64,000 nt of DNA from Achromobacter spanius (GTDB taxonomy: Bacteria > Pseudomonadota > Gammaproteobacteria > Burkholderiales > Burkholderiaceae_B). The notes below the pieces were generated by a model. That model worked only from the letters and a program-made list of their open reading frames with translations. It was not told the origin of the DNA and searched no databases. Within the stretch, counting starts at the first letter, position 1; each line of letters begins with the position of its first letter. The stretch lies in the NCBI RefSeq assembly GCF_029637605.1, contig NZ_CP121261.1, positions 2,542,001 through 2,606,000 of the forward strand. The letters run 5' to 3'. A program made the position numbers and the translations under genes. Positions 16,444 through 25,375 of the stretch are shown here, one piece after another.

Positions 16444-17415
16444 CTACTTTTTCAACAAGCCCGCACCTTCCACCAGCTTGCGCATGGCGACCTGATCCTT
16501 CTCCACGAACTGAGTCGCCTCTTGCGGCGTCATGGTCCAGAGTTCGACGCCCTGGGCGTCCATCAGCTTGCGATATTCCGGCGACTGGTTCACGGCCTGC
16601 ACGGCTTTGTTCAATGTCTCCAGCACCTGGGGCGGCGTGCCCTTGGGCGCGGCCAAGCTGTACCACGACGCCGATTCCGCCCCGCTTACCCCCGCTTCCG
16701 CCAGCGTGGGCACATCGGGAAACAAGGCCGAGCGCTTTGGGTTGGCATAGGCCAGCGCCTTGAGTTTGCCGCTGCGAATGAACTGCACGCTGGCCGCCAG
16801 ATTCAACACGGCCATGTCGACCTGCCCGCCCACCAGATCATTGATGGCCGGGGCAGCACCGCTGTACGGAATATGCATGATGTCGACCTTGGCCTGCTGG
16901 CGGAAGAGCTCGCCGCCCAGATGCGGCGAACTGCCCGGCCCCGCCGACGCGTAGTTGATCTTGCCCGGTTCCTTGCGCGCCAGGGCGATCAGCTCCGGCA
17001 AGGTCGACACCGGCAAGGATGAACGCACCACCAGCATGTTGGGCTGGTTGGCCACGATGCTCACAAAGGCAAAATCCTTGATGCCGTCGTACGGCGTCTG
17101 CTGCATCAAGGGCGTCACCACATGCGCCGCCGACGTACCCAGCAACAAGGTATAGCCATCCGGTTTGGCCCGCGCCACGAAGTTGGCGCCTATGGCAGCG
17201 CCGCCGCCGGCCTTGTTCTCCACGATAACCGCCTTGCCCAGCTGCTTTTCCAGCTCGCGCGCCAGGGCTCGTCCCAGCACATCGGCGGGGCCGCCCGCCG
17301 CATAAGGATTGACCAGCGTGATCGGCTGACTGGGATAGCTGTCCGCCGCCAGGCTCGCACTGCTGCATACCGCGCTGACGGCCAGGCCGCACAGCAATCG
17401 CTTCAAGGTATTCAT
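16444..17415 (-). CDS. Bug/TctC-family periplasmic binding protein
   Basis: A 323-residue exported solute receptor of the family hugely expanded in Bordetella and relatives. It has a Sec signal to about SLA, then YPSQPITLVNPYAAGGPADV, ENKAGGGAAIGANFVA and PDVPTLAEAGV, all typical. AGGAGA precedes ATG 17415. It is the last gene of a minus-strand unit with a CoA-transferase and a crotonase, so its ligand is probably the acid that is activated to a CoA thioester. No tctAB genes are nearby. Confidence 0.92.
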   Translation of the reverse strand: MNTLKRLLCGLAVSAVCSSASLAADSYPSQPITLVNPYAAGGPADVLGRALARELEKQLGKAVIVENKAGGGAAIGANFVARAKPDGYTLLLGTSAAHVVTPLMQQTPYDGIKDFAFVSIVANQPNMLVVRSSLPVSTLPELIALARKEPGKINYASAGPGSSPHLGGELFRQQAKVDIMHIPYSGAAPAINDLVGGQVDMAVLNLAASVQFIRSGKLKALAYANPKRSALFPDVPTLAEAGVSGAESASWYSLAAPKGTPPQVLETLNKAVQAVNQSPEYRKLMDAQGVELWTMTPQEATQFVEKDQVAMRKLVEGAGLLKK

Positions 17416-17455
17416 CGTTGTCTCCTGATCCTCATTGGGATGCATTTTTGTATTG

Positions 17456-18652
17456 CTAGATGGCGCCAAGCTGCCTCAGCGCCGTGATTTCCTCGATCGA
17501 CAGCCCCAGCCTGGCGCGCAACACCTCGTCGGTATGCTCGCCCAGCAAAGGAGGCCGTTCGACCTGTGGATCTTCATACCCCTCGAATTTGAAGGGCACC
17601 GGCACCGCGCCAAAGCGGCCGATGCGAGGATGCTCATAGCTTGCGACCATGCCGCGCGCGAGCACGTGCTCGTTATTCAGAATCTCGCCAACATCAAGAA
17701 TCGGCCCGGCCGGTACGCCAGCCGCATCGCAACGGCGGCAAAGCTCATCGCGGTCCAGCTTGGCAACCGCGCCCTGCAAGCCGGCCATGACTTCCTCACG
17801 CCGGGCTACGCGCACCGCGTTGCGGGCCAAGTCCTCATCAGCGCTCCACTGGGGGAGGTCCAAGAGGTCGCACAGCGGTTTCCAATGTTGATCGCTGCCG
17901 GTGATCTGCACCCACTTGCCATCACGGCATTCAAACGCGGCCGACGGCACGCGCCCAGGATGTTCCGTGCCCATGCGCGGCGGCACTTCACCCAAGGCGA
18001 AGTAGCGCGCCGCGGCCAAAGACAGCAGGCCGACCTGCCCGTCCAGCATGGAGAAATCCACATGGCAGCCGCGCCCGCTACGCTCACGGCCAACCAGGGC
18101 CGACAAAATGCCTATCGCCGCCCACAGTCCCGAGGTCAGGTCAGCCACCGGCAAGCCTGGCTTGACCGGTCCGCGACCGCGCTCGCCGGTCAAACTCATG
18201 ATGCCGCCCATCGCCTGAAACACGGTGTCATAGCCCTTGCGCGCGGCATATGGCCCGGTCATGCCAAAGCCGGTGCACGAGAAGTAAATCAGGTCGGAGT
18301 TCTCGGGCGCGATGTGCGCTTTGTCCAGGCCATAGCGCGCCAGGGTGCCCACCGGAAAATTCTCGACCACCACATCCACGTCCTGAGCCAGCCGGCGTAT
18401 CAAGGCCTGGCCCTCGGGCTTGCGAAAATTGACCGTGATCGATTGCTTGCTGCGATTGAAGGCAAGGTAATAGGCCGACTCATCGCCGCCCTCGCCATGC
18501 ACCTTGGGTTCAAAACCGCGCGTCTCGTCGCCGCCTTCGGGTTGCTCGACCTTGATCACCGTGGCACCCAGTTCGGCCAATATCATCGACGCGAAGGGGC
18601 AGGCCAGCACCCGCGACAAGTCCAGGATGGTGACGCCATCAAGCGGCTTCAT
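17456..18652 (-). CDS. Class III (CaiB/BaiF) CoA-transferase
   Basis: A 398-residue formyl-CoA-transferase-like enzyme. It moves CoA between carboxylic acids through an aspartyl-CoA anhydride. The predicted catalytic residue is Asp171 in LPVADLTSG; other landmarks are LDLSRVLACPFASMILAELG and GRGCHVDFSML. The start overlaps the preceding crotonase stop (ATGA), so the two are translationally coupled. Confidence 0.92.
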   Translation of the reverse strand: MKPLDGVTILDLSRVLACPFASMILAELGATVIKVEQPEGGDETRGFEPKVHGEGGDESAYYLAFNRSKQSITVNFRKPEGQALIRRLAQDVDVVVENFPVGTLARYGLDKAHIAPENSDLIYFSCTGFGMTGPYAARKGYDTVFQAMGGIMSLTGERGRGPVKPGLPVADLTSGLWAAIGILSALVGRERSGRGCHVDFSMLDGQVGLLSLAAARYFALGEVPPRMGTEHPGRVPSAAFECRDGKWVQITGSDQHWKPLCDLLDLPQWSADEDLARNAVRVARREEVMAGLQGAVAKLDRDELCRRCDAAGVPAGPILDVGEILNNEHVLARGMVASYEHPRIGRFGAVPVPFKFEGYEDPQVERPPLLGEHTDEVLRARLGLSIEEITALRQLGAI

Positions 18653-19383
18653 CGCGCCGCCCCTTGGCGAAAGCCGCGCATGATGACATTGGCATCGCGG
18701 CCCACGCCCAGCGCCTCTTCCAGCGCAAGATCCGCGCAACGATGGAACGCGCGCTTGGTGAGGCCCATGGCGGCGGGGTCCCAGCTGGCGACACGCTCGG
18801 CCAGTTCCAATGCTTGCGGCAAGACGTCGGCGGCCGGCACTGCCCGGTTGGCCAGGCCCAGAGCCAGTGCCCGATGGCCGTCGATGGACTCGGCCATGGC
18901 CACCAGTTCGAAGGCCTGCTTGCGGCCCAATTGCCGTACCAAATTGGCCATAACCACTGCCGCCACGATGCCGTGGCGCAACTCCGGATAGCCAAAGCGC
19001 GTGTCCTCGGCCATCACCACCATGTCACACGCCAGCGCCAGGCCTGCGCCGCCGCCCAGCGCATTGCCATGCACGGCGCCGATCACAGGCTTGCTCATGC
19101 GCGAGAAAACAAGATGCAGGTCTGTGGTCAGGCTTGCGCGCGCCAGCACGGCCTCGGGGTGCTCAGGCGTCAGCGCCGAAAACTCCGTCGTATCCGCGCC
19201 AGCGCAAAACGACTTGCCATTACCGGTCAACACCACGGCGCGCACCGATTGGTCTTGATCGGCCTCGCGCAGGCTGGCCAGCAAGCCGGCCGTCAAGGGG
19301 GTGTTCAAGGCATTGTGCTTTTCCGGGCGATTCAGCCGCAACACGCGCACCGTGCCGTGATTCTCGATTATCAATTCAACCAT
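18649..19383 (-). CDS. Enoyl-CoA hydratase/isomerase (crotonase)
   Basis: A 244-residue crotonase. The oxyanion-hole segments FCAGADTTE and GNALGGGAGLALACD are present, with TRFGYPELRHG where acid/base residues usually lie. It is first in the unit crotonase-CaiB-Bug. A MarR-type operator sits 18-32 bases upstream of its start. Confidence 0.9.
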   Translation of the reverse strand: MVELIIENHGTVRVLRLNRPEKHNALNTPLTAGLLASLREADQDQSVRAVVLTGNGKSFCAGADTTEFSALTPEHPEAVLARASLTTDLHLVFSRMSKPVIGAVHGNALGGGAGLALACDMVVMAEDTRFGYPELRHGIVAAVVMANLVRQLGRKQAFELVAMAESIDGHRALALGLANRAVPAADVLPQALELAERVASWDPAAMGLTKRAFHRCADLALEEALGVGRDANVIMRGFRQGAAR

Positions 19384-19400
19384 GTCTTGACCTCTATTTA

Positions 19401-19415
19401 ATTGATTTAATCAAC
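19401..19415. promoter_or_regulatory. MarR-type operator, copy 2
   Basis: Read as ATTGATT-T-AATCAAC, one mismatch from the perfect palindrome at 15270. It lies in the promoter region of the crotonase-CaiB-Bug unit, just downstream of the marR gene terminator. Confidence 0.7.
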
Positions 19416-19423
19416 TTTATGAG

Positions 19424-19450
19424 CATAAGAAAGCCTGTCACAGACAGGCT
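19424..19450 (-). terminator. Terminator after marR
   Basis: Minus-strand stem AGCCTGTC-(3)-GACAGGCT (19443-19450 with 19432-19439) followed by TTTCTTAT. It separates the marR-containing operon from the next unit, which has its own operator. Confidence 0.65.
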
Positions 19451-19456
19451 GCCGCC

Positions 19457-19984
19457 TTAGCGCGGCTGTACGCCGCGGCCGCGGCGTGTCGGCACTTCGG
19501 CCTTCAAGTCATTCAGCATATCCAGCATGTGCGACGTCATCTTGTCCAAGGCGCGCTCCAGCACCTCGCGCTCGTCTTCGCTCAGCACGGCCAGCATCTC
19601 CTCGTTGCGCTCAATGGCGGCCGGAAATACCTCTTGGTAGAGCTTTTTTCCAGCGCGCGTCAGGTCCAGGCTTACGCCACGCGCATCCAGGGCATCGGCG
19701 CTGCGCTTGATCAGGCCGCGCTCGATCAGGTCTGACACCGTACGGCTGGCCTGGCTTTTGTCGATATTGGCTTCACGCGCCAGCGCGTTCAAAGACATAT
19801 CGGGCGTTGCACCCAGCAATGCGACGATCCGCCACTCACGCGGACCCACGCCGTAGCGGCTTTCGTTCAGGCCCGCGGCAATGCGGCTGGACACATAGGC
19901 CAGCCGGTTCAAGCGGTAGGAAAAAAGCTCCTTGAGCGTGGCGGGCGTGGCGCGGCGGGTGGAAAGCTTGCTTCTGGTTGCCAT
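19457..19984 (-). CDS. MarR-family transcriptional regulator
   Basis: A 175-residue winged-helix repressor-type protein. The DNA-binding part (residues ~48-112) includes MSLNALAREANIDKSQASRT and the wing around DALDARGVSLDLT. ATG 19984 has AAGAGAA upstream. It is the last gene of the crotonase-ligase-lyase operon. The three matching palindromes at 15270, 19401 and 23417 are its probable operators; its ligand is likely a pathway acid or acyl-CoA. Confidence 0.9.
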   Translation of the reverse strand: MATRSKLSTRRATPATLKELFSYRLNRLAYVSSRIAAGLNESRYGVGPREWRIVALLGATPDMSLNALAREANIDKSQASRTVSDLIERGLIKRSADALDARGVSLDLTRAGKKLYQEVFPAAIERNEEMLAVLSEDEREVLERALDKMTSHMLDMLNDLKAEVPTRRGRGVQPR

Positions 19985-20036
19985 GGAATTCTCTTGGAGC
20001 GGTTGCGGTGACGAGGGCATCATATACAAACGCCGC

Positions 20037-20972
20037 TCAAGCGCCGGCCTTGATCAGCGGATGGAAGCCGCTATCCGCCACGCGGCTGTGCAGATCGCGC
20101 CCCAGCACCTCGCGGCAGCGTTGCGACACGACGGCCAGCCCGTCCAGGTCCAGACCAGTGCGCACGCCCATGGATTCAAACAGACTGACCAGGTCTTCGG
20201 TTGCCACATTGCCGGTATGGCCGCCGCCATATTTGACCTTGGCCGGATGGCCGCCCACGCCGCCGATGGCGCAATCAAACCAGCGCACGCCGGCGTCCAG
20301 GGCGGCCACATAATTCACCAGACCAGTTGCGCGGGTGTCATGAAAATGGGCCACCAACGTGAGCTGCGGCAGTTCACGTTGCAACGCGCCATACAGCTCG
20401 CGCACCGCTTGCGGCGTGGCCATGCCGGTGGTGTCGCCCAAGGTAACGATGTCCACACCCAGCGCCGCATAGCGCTCGGCGTCGCGCAGCACGCTATCGG
20501 CCGATACCGCGCCCTCAAAGGGGCAACCAAACGCCACCGAGATCGTGCCTATCATGCGGAAACGGCCCCGGCCCAAGCCGGCCATCTCGGCGATGTTGCC
20601 CCATTGATCAGCGCGGCTGCGCTTCAGATTGCGCTCGGAGTGCGACTCGCTGGCCGAGACCAGCAGGCTGATCTCATTGGCGCCATGGCCCTGCTCAAGA
20701 TCGGCCAGCGCCCGCTGCACGGCGCGCGCATTGGCGCAGGTCGCCTTGTACCAGACGCCGTTCCGACGCGGCAGCGCCGCCAGCATGTCGCTCGCATCGG
20801 CAAACTGCGGCACCACCTTGGGATTGGAGTACGAGGTGGCCTCTACCCGCTCAAAACCCAGCGCCGCAAACGCGTCGACCAATTCAATCTTGATCTCGGT
20901 CGCAATGAAATCCGGCTCATGCTGCAAGCCATCGCGGGCAAAACATTCGCACAGCACCACATCGCGCGTCAT
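20037..20972 (-). CDS. HMG-CoA lyase-like enzyme, catalytic Cys replaced
   Basis: A 311-residue DRE-TIM metallolyase. The metal site is intact: Asp14 in RDGLQ, His209 and His211 in AHFHDT, and Asn255 in GNVATED. However, the loop that in true HMG-CoA lyase reads GGCPYA has GGHPA here, so His242 replaces the catalytic Cys. It may cleave a related hydroxyacyl thioester or acid by a variant mechanism. The start overlaps the ligase stop (ATGA). Confidence 0.85.
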   Translation of the reverse strand: MTRDVVLCECFARDGLQHEPDFIATEIKIELVDAFAALGFERVEATSYSNPKVVPQFADASDMLAALPRRNGVWYKATCANARAVQRALADLEQGHGANEISLLVSASESHSERNLKRSRADQWGNIAEMAGLGRGRFRMIGTISVAFGCPFEGAVSADSVLRDAERYAALGVDIVTLGDTTGMATPQAVRELYGALQRELPQLTLVAHFHDTRATGLVNYVAALDAGVRWFDCAIGGVGGHPAKVKYGGGHTGNVATEDLVSLFESMGVRTGLDLDGLAVVSQRCREVLGRDLHSRVADSGFHPLIKAGA

Positions 20973-22588
20973 GCTTTTTCCTCCAGGCCAAACAGGCGGA
21001 TCGCATGGGCGCGCAACTTGATCTTCTGCACCTTGGAGCTGCCTGTCATGCCTATGTTCTCGAAGGTATCGACGATTTCCATATAGCGCGGCACCTTGAA
21101 ATTGGCGCAACGGCTTTTGCACCAGGCGATCAACTCGGCAGTCTCGGCCTGCTGGTCTTCGCGCAAGAGGACAAAGGCGGCCGGCACTTCGCCCAGACGG
21201 GTATCGGGCACCCCCACCACCTGGGCCATGCGCACGGCCGGATGACCATGCAAGACCTCTTCAACCTCGGCCGGCGCCACGTTCTCACCACCGACGCGGA
21301 ACATATCCTTCAGACGACCCACCATGCGCAAACGCCCTTCGGCATTCATCTCGCCCAGGTCGCCGGTGCTAAGCCAGCCATCGTCGCTCAAGGCGCGTGC
21401 GGTGGCCTCGGGCATCTTGTAATAGCCCTTCATCACACTCCAGCCACGGGCCTGGATCTCGCCCTGCCCACCGGGTGCGACCACCGCGCCGGTGGCCGGA
21501 TCGACCAGGCGGATTTCCATGCCGGGATGCGGCAAGGCCCAACCGTGCGCGCGCAGGGAAAACTCATCGTTCCAGGCCGACATGACGATATTGGGTGAGG
21601 CTTCGGATTGCCCATAGGCATTGCACACCGAGGGCACGCCCATCACATCGCGAATCTTCTGCATCACCTCGGGGCCAGCGGCGGCCCAACCGCCACGCAG
21701 ATGAATTCGCTGGGGATCAAAATCAGGATGGCCCATCAGCATCAAAAAGATGGTGTCGTTGCCGGAGGTCAGCGTGCAGCGCTCTTCATCCAAGACACGC
21801 AAGGTCTCACCCACATCGAAACTCGGCAAGGTCAGCAGGCAGCACCCCGTCACCAGACTGACCAGAATGGACAGCGTGGTGCCTGCCACATGGAAATAAG
21901 GCCGGATACTGAAATAGCGGTCTTCCGGCCGCACGCCTATGCGCTGCGCCACGGCTGCGGCATTGCCCAGCATATTGGCGTGGCTGAGCATGACGCCCTT
22001 CGGAAAGGAAGTCGTGCCCGAGGTGTATTGGATCAAGAGCACATCATCGCTTGCGACGGCGTGCAGGGCTGCATCAAAGCCGGCCGCGTCGGCACGATCC
22101 GCGCCTTCGATAAATTCCGCCCACGAGGTCGTGCCCGGCAGGCTACGTTCACCCAGTACCACCACCTTGCCCAATACCGGCAGCGCCGCACCGGGCAGAC
22201 GCTGAGTCAGGGCAGGCTCTACCCGTTGCAGCAGATCCAGAAAGTCTATGCCCAGAAAGGTGTCGGCCGTCAGCAGCAGCTTGACGTCAGCCTGTTGCAG
22301 GCAAAAGGCCAGCTCTTCCGTCTTGAACCGGGTATTGACCGGCACCGTCACCGCGCCGATCAAGGCGCATGCGTAGAACAACTGCAACCAGTCGCCCCCA
22401 TTGCCAAGAAAGATGCCGACATGGTCACCACGGCGCACACCGGCCGCATACAGCGCCCGCGCGCGTAGCCGGGCACCGGCCGCAAGCTCATTCCAGCTCA
22501 AACGTTCCCCCGGTGCGACAAAGGCCTCTTCAGGGCCACGTGCCGCCACCGTCTGCGCCAAACCGGCAGCCAGAGTCATCGCCTTCAT
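20969..22588 (-). CDS. AMP-forming acyl-CoA synthetase
   Basis: A 539-residue adenylate-forming ligase that activates a carboxylic acid to its CoA thioester. Core motifs: YTSGTTSFPKGVMLSH (phosphate loop), AYGQSEASP, STGDLGEMNAEGRLRMVGR (hinge region), GGENVAPAEVEEVL, and the C-terminal catalytic Lys in SSKVQK. Its start overlaps the upstream crotonase (ATGA) and its stop overlaps the lyase gene. Substrate not deducible. Confidence 0.92.
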   Translation of the reverse strand: MKAMTLAAGLAQTVAARGPEEAFVAPGERLSWNELAAGARLRARALYAAGVRRGDHVGIFLGNGGDWLQLFYACALIGAVTVPVNTRFKTEELAFCLQQADVKLLLTADTFLGIDFLDLLQRVEPALTQRLPGAALPVLGKVVVLGERSLPGTTSWAEFIEGADRADAAGFDAALHAVASDDVLLIQYTSGTTSFPKGVMLSHANMLGNAAAVAQRIGVRPEDRYFSIRPYFHVAGTTLSILVSLVTGCCLLTLPSFDVGETLRVLDEERCTLTSGNDTIFLMLMGHPDFDPQRIHLRGGWAAAGPEVMQKIRDVMGVPSVCNAYGQSEASPNIVMSAWNDEFSLRAHGWALPHPGMEIRLVDPATGAVVAPGGQGEIQARGWSVMKGYYKMPEATARALSDDGWLSTGDLGEMNAEGRLRMVGRLKDMFRVGGENVAPAEVEEVLHGHPAVRMAQVVGVPDTRLGEVPAAFVLLREDQQAETAELIAWCKSRCANFKVPRYMEIVDTFENIGMTGSSKVQKIKLRAHAIRLFGLEEKA

Positions 22589-23346
22589 GCCTGGGGCTCC
22601 TTGCCAAAGCCGGCAATGGCGCCTTGCCAATCCGTGCCACGCAGGTTTTCTTCGATGGCCAACAGTTCAATGGCCATCGCGCCTTCGCGCGTCGTGGCCA
22701 GGCCTTGATCGATGCTGCGTTTGGTCAGACGCATGGTCAAAGGCTGGGCACGGGCCATGGCGGCCGCCATGGCTTGCGCCTCCTGCCTGAGCGCATCGGG
22801 CGCATACACATGGTTGACCAGGCCGACCTCGCGCGCTTCGGCGGCGTCGAAGCGGCGGCCGGTAAACAACAGCTCTTTGGCCATGCGAGCGCCAGCAATA
22901 CGCGGCAGACGCTGCGTCGCGCCGACCGTGCCCCACCCCACTTCGGGATAGCAGAATACCGCCTCGGTGGAGGCCAGCACGAAGTCACATGCGCCGGCGA
23001 TCTCGCAACCCGAACCAAAGGCCGGACCATGCACCACCGCCACCACGGGTTGCGGCAGGCGCTCAATGGCGGCATAGGCGGCAAAGCCCTGAACCCGGCG
23101 CGCCGTCAGCTCCTGATGGTTCATGGTTTTGCGTTCCTTGAGATCGGCGCCAGCGCAAAAGGCGGGGCCGTTGCCCATGATCAGCGCCACGTGCACGCCT
23201 GGGTCAGCGGCAATCGCCTCCATGACCTGCACCAACTCCGCGCACATCTGCGAACTGAGCGCGTTACGGCTCTCGGGCCGATTCAACGTCACCGTGGCAA
23301 CACGGTCCTGCACCTCAAACAGAATCGTGTGATAAGTCCGGGTCAT
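22585..23346 (-). CDS. Enoyl-CoA hydratase/isomerase (crotonase)
   Basis: A 253-residue crotonase with FCAGADLKE and GPAFGSGCEIAGACD oxyanion-hole segments and a YPEVGWGTVG motif. It is first in the operon crotonase-ligase-lyase-marR. The start is ATG 23346, chosen for CAGGAGCAGG upstream; an earlier in-frame ATG lacks a site. A MarR-type operator lies about 70 bases upstream. Confidence 0.92.
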   Translation of the reverse strand: MTRTYHTILFEVQDRVATVTLNRPESRNALSSQMCAELVQVMEAIAADPGVHVALIMGNGPAFCAGADLKERKTMNHQELTARRVQGFAAYAAIERLPQPVVAVVHGPAFGSGCEIAGACDFVLASTEAVFCYPEVGWGTVGATQRLPRIAGARMAKELLFTGRRFDAAEAREVGLVNHVYAPDALRQEAQAMAAAMARAQPLTMRLTKRSIDQGLATTREGAMAIELLAIEENLRGTDWQGAIAGFGKEPQA

Positions 23347-23416
23347 GCCTGCTCCTGAATGTTCTGTTCTAGTCACCGCAAGAAGCCGCGGCCATGAATC
23401 GACTATATGCCTTTTA

Positions 23417-23431
23417 GTTGATTTAATCCAC
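23417..23431. promoter_or_regulatory. MarR-type operator, copy 3
   Basis: GTTGATT-T-AATCCAC, one mismatch from perfect symmetry, in the promoter region of the crotonase-ligase-lyase-marR operon. This makes marR probably autoregulated. Confidence 0.7.
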
Positions 23432-23541
23432 TATTTATTCGAGACCCGTTACGTCCTCGGTCTGACCGGATATTCCGTTCTTTTTCCTGCGGCGTTGGGG
23501 CTGGAGACCCTGGCCCCGAATGCGCCCGTGGCTTCGGGCGG

Positions 23542-23661
23542 TCAGTGCAACATGTCGTCCAGCGCCTCAGTTGGAGTCTTGAACCCCAACGTCTTTCTGA
23601 GACGGGCGTTCAGCTTGGCGGCGGCTTCGTCGAGGTCGCGCTGTGTATAGCTCGCCAAGCC
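23542..23661 (-). pseudogene. IS30-family transposase 3' remnant
   Basis: An open 39-codon stretch encoding GLASYTQRDLDEAAAKLNAR... and ending ALDDMLH, closely similar to the C-terminus of the full IS30 transposase at 28764. Nothing upstream continues the gene. It is a decayed second IS30-type element and lies just outside the island boundary. Confidence 0.8.
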
Positions 23662-23694
23662 CGGGCATGGCGGAACGTTCGCGGGGTTAGCCGG

Positions 23695-24237
23695 TTATTT
23701 CGCCTTCGCGCGCACGGCGTTGCAATCGAGTTCCAGCACCACTTTTCCCGTTCCTTTTTCTGTCACCTTGGACGCCAACTGCAGGTCTTTAGGGTTGCCG
23801 CGATCTTTGCAGGCTTCGTATGCGTAGCCTTCCGCCAACGCGAGATTTGCCCCAGGATCGGAACCGTGCCCGTGCATCCATCTACCGAAGGGATCCTTCC
23901 TGGAAACCTGGTAGGTCGTAGCGCCAGAAGATGCGACTGCCTGAGGCTGGCCCTTCTTTTTCTTGGCGCGCTCCGCGTCGCAGTCCAGATCCACGATCAC
24001 CTTTCCCGTCGCCTTTTCCGTCACTTTCGCCGCGCGGTTCCAAAGTTTGGGGTTGCCGCGGTCCATGCAAGCGCGGTTCGCGGCTCCTTCAGCAGCGTAA
24101 AGCTCCGTACCCGGTTGATTCGCCGCGGGGCCCTTCCAGACGCCCAAAGGATCCTGCCAGGTGGCGATGTATTGGGCCGCAACCGGACCAGTCAGCATCA
24201 TCCCCACGATGCCCGCACCGCATAGCCATCTCTTCAT
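23695..24237 (-). CDS. Secreted protein with two tandem ~65-residue repeats
   Basis: A 180-residue protein with a Sec signal (ends near VAA) and two copies of a unit. Copy 1 runs from WQDPLGVWKG through CMDRGNPKLWNRAAKVTEKA to VDLDCDAERAK. Copy 2 runs from RKDPFGRWMH through CKDRGNPKDLQLASKVTEKG to LELDCNAVRAK. Two Cys per unit suggest a disulfide in each. AAGGGGAT precedes ATG 24237. No family is recognised. Confidence 0.75.
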   Translation of the reverse strand: MKRWLCGAGIVGMMLTGPVAAQYIATWQDPLGVWKGPAANQPGTELYAAEGAANRACMDRGNPKLWNRAAKVTEKATGKVIVDLDCDAERAKKKKGQPQAVASSGATTYQVSRKDPFGRWMHGHGSDPGANLALAEGYAYEACKDRGNPKDLQLASKVTEKGTGKVVLELDCNAVRAKAK

Positions 24238-24691
24238 GACGATCCCCTTGGTTCTTTTTCGAACGAATAGGGTAGTCGCGGAAGCGGTCTAAGTAACTCC
24301 ACCGAAAAGGGTAATCCCTGCTGCTTCGTGGGTATCGGGAGGGAGAGGGCTAGACACTTTGGAAGAACGGTTGGACATCAGCATCTCAACATTCTTTGCC
24401 GGGGCTAAACCATTGATTTAATTGTTATTGATGGCGCGGCAGGAGGGGCTCAAACCCCTGACCCCAAGATTAGAAGGGCCCGTGTGAAATGCTACTAACG
24501 CATTGATATCACGGGCTTCTTAATTTATATCGTTAGAACTATTGTGTGATCTACACGACGAGTTTATGCGGTTTTCCGGCCATCCGTTCTAATGCCATGC
24601 CCTACTTCAAGCGAGGATTCATGTGATGGGGACTTAAGTTTCCGACACTGAGTCCGTTCATTTGAACGTACTCCACAACCCGAGCATCTAA
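24238..24691. other. Intergenic: left edge of the tRNA-Arg island
   Basis: No gene is seen. The stretch holds the left ~104-bp att-like repeat (24381-24484); base composition becomes A+T-richer from here on. Confidence 0.6.
24381..24484. repeat. Left copy of the island-bounding direct repeat
   Basis: Matches 35471-35573 along its whole length with scattered mismatches and one extra G. It begins GCATCTCAACATT, contains CTAAACCATTGATTTA, and ends in 53 bases equivalent to the 3' part of tRNA-Arg(TCT), from its CCA end (24432) through the anticodon loop. It is an attachment-site footprint, not a working tRNA. Confidence 0.8.
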
Positions 24692-25135
24692 ATGAGCCAA
24701 CCACCTTCGTCCCGGCCGCAAGGGGGAATCGATCCCGCGGCATTAATTGTTGCCTCCGTCGCTTTGCTGGGGACAACTATGCTTGGAGCGGGCTCTTTCT
24801 CTATTCTATCGAGCGTTCTCGGCTTGACCATCATCGTTGTAATCTACGCCTACGATGAGCACTGCAAACGCACATTTCCGCAGCAAGCGGGCTTCGCGAT
24901 GGTCATTGGATTTGCTGCCACCGTAGCTCTTGGCGCTCCAGCCGAACTGATAAATTTGCTCCCTACTCCACAGGAATGCCTCGACAAAACTGATCAGAAG
25001 TGCATCGATTACGTCGAAGGAATTTCCGAGCAAATAAACTCTACGCTGTTTTTTATGTGGATCGCCTCGACGCTTTTCGTATTAGCCTGCGAAACCGAGC
25101 GAGGCCGGCACATTCCAGTTCAAAAGGTCGCGTGA
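24692..25135 (+). CDS. Small island membrane protein, unknown
   Basis: A 147-residue protein with hydrophobic segments at about residues 16-50 (probably two helices), 68-82 and 115-132, and a short extracytoplasmic loop with two Cys (PQECLDKTDQKCIDYV). No strong ribosome site. It may act with the larger membrane protein at 25376. No family recognised. Confidence 0.55.
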   Translation: MSQPPSSRPQGGIDPAALIVASVALLGTTMLGAGSFSILSSVLGLTIIVVIYAYDEHCKRTFPQQAGFAMVIGFAATVALGAPAELINLLPTPQECLDKTDQKCIDYVEGISEQINSTLFFMWIASTLFVLACETERGRHIPVQKVA

Positions 25136-25375
25136 CCGCATCGAAGGCGAGCGGTACTACCAAGGTTGGTAGATGCAATGGATATTTGCGCTCATGCCTA
25201 GTACCGCGCAATCTGTCTGGCTTCCAGCCTACTGCTACGCCTGAGTGCTTATCGCGGTAGCTGGGAGTTCGTAGTAGCGATGCTCAACCTCGCTAACAAT
25301 GTTCGCCTCATCGACTTATCCTTGACTGTGATTAGCATTATTACGTTTCAAGACACACCCAAACCAGGATGCAAC

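Noticed and set aside
24432..24484. Second tRNA-Arg gene
   Set aside because: Only the 3' part up to the anticodon loop is present, with mismatches and an extra G; no D-arm or 5' acceptor strand follows.
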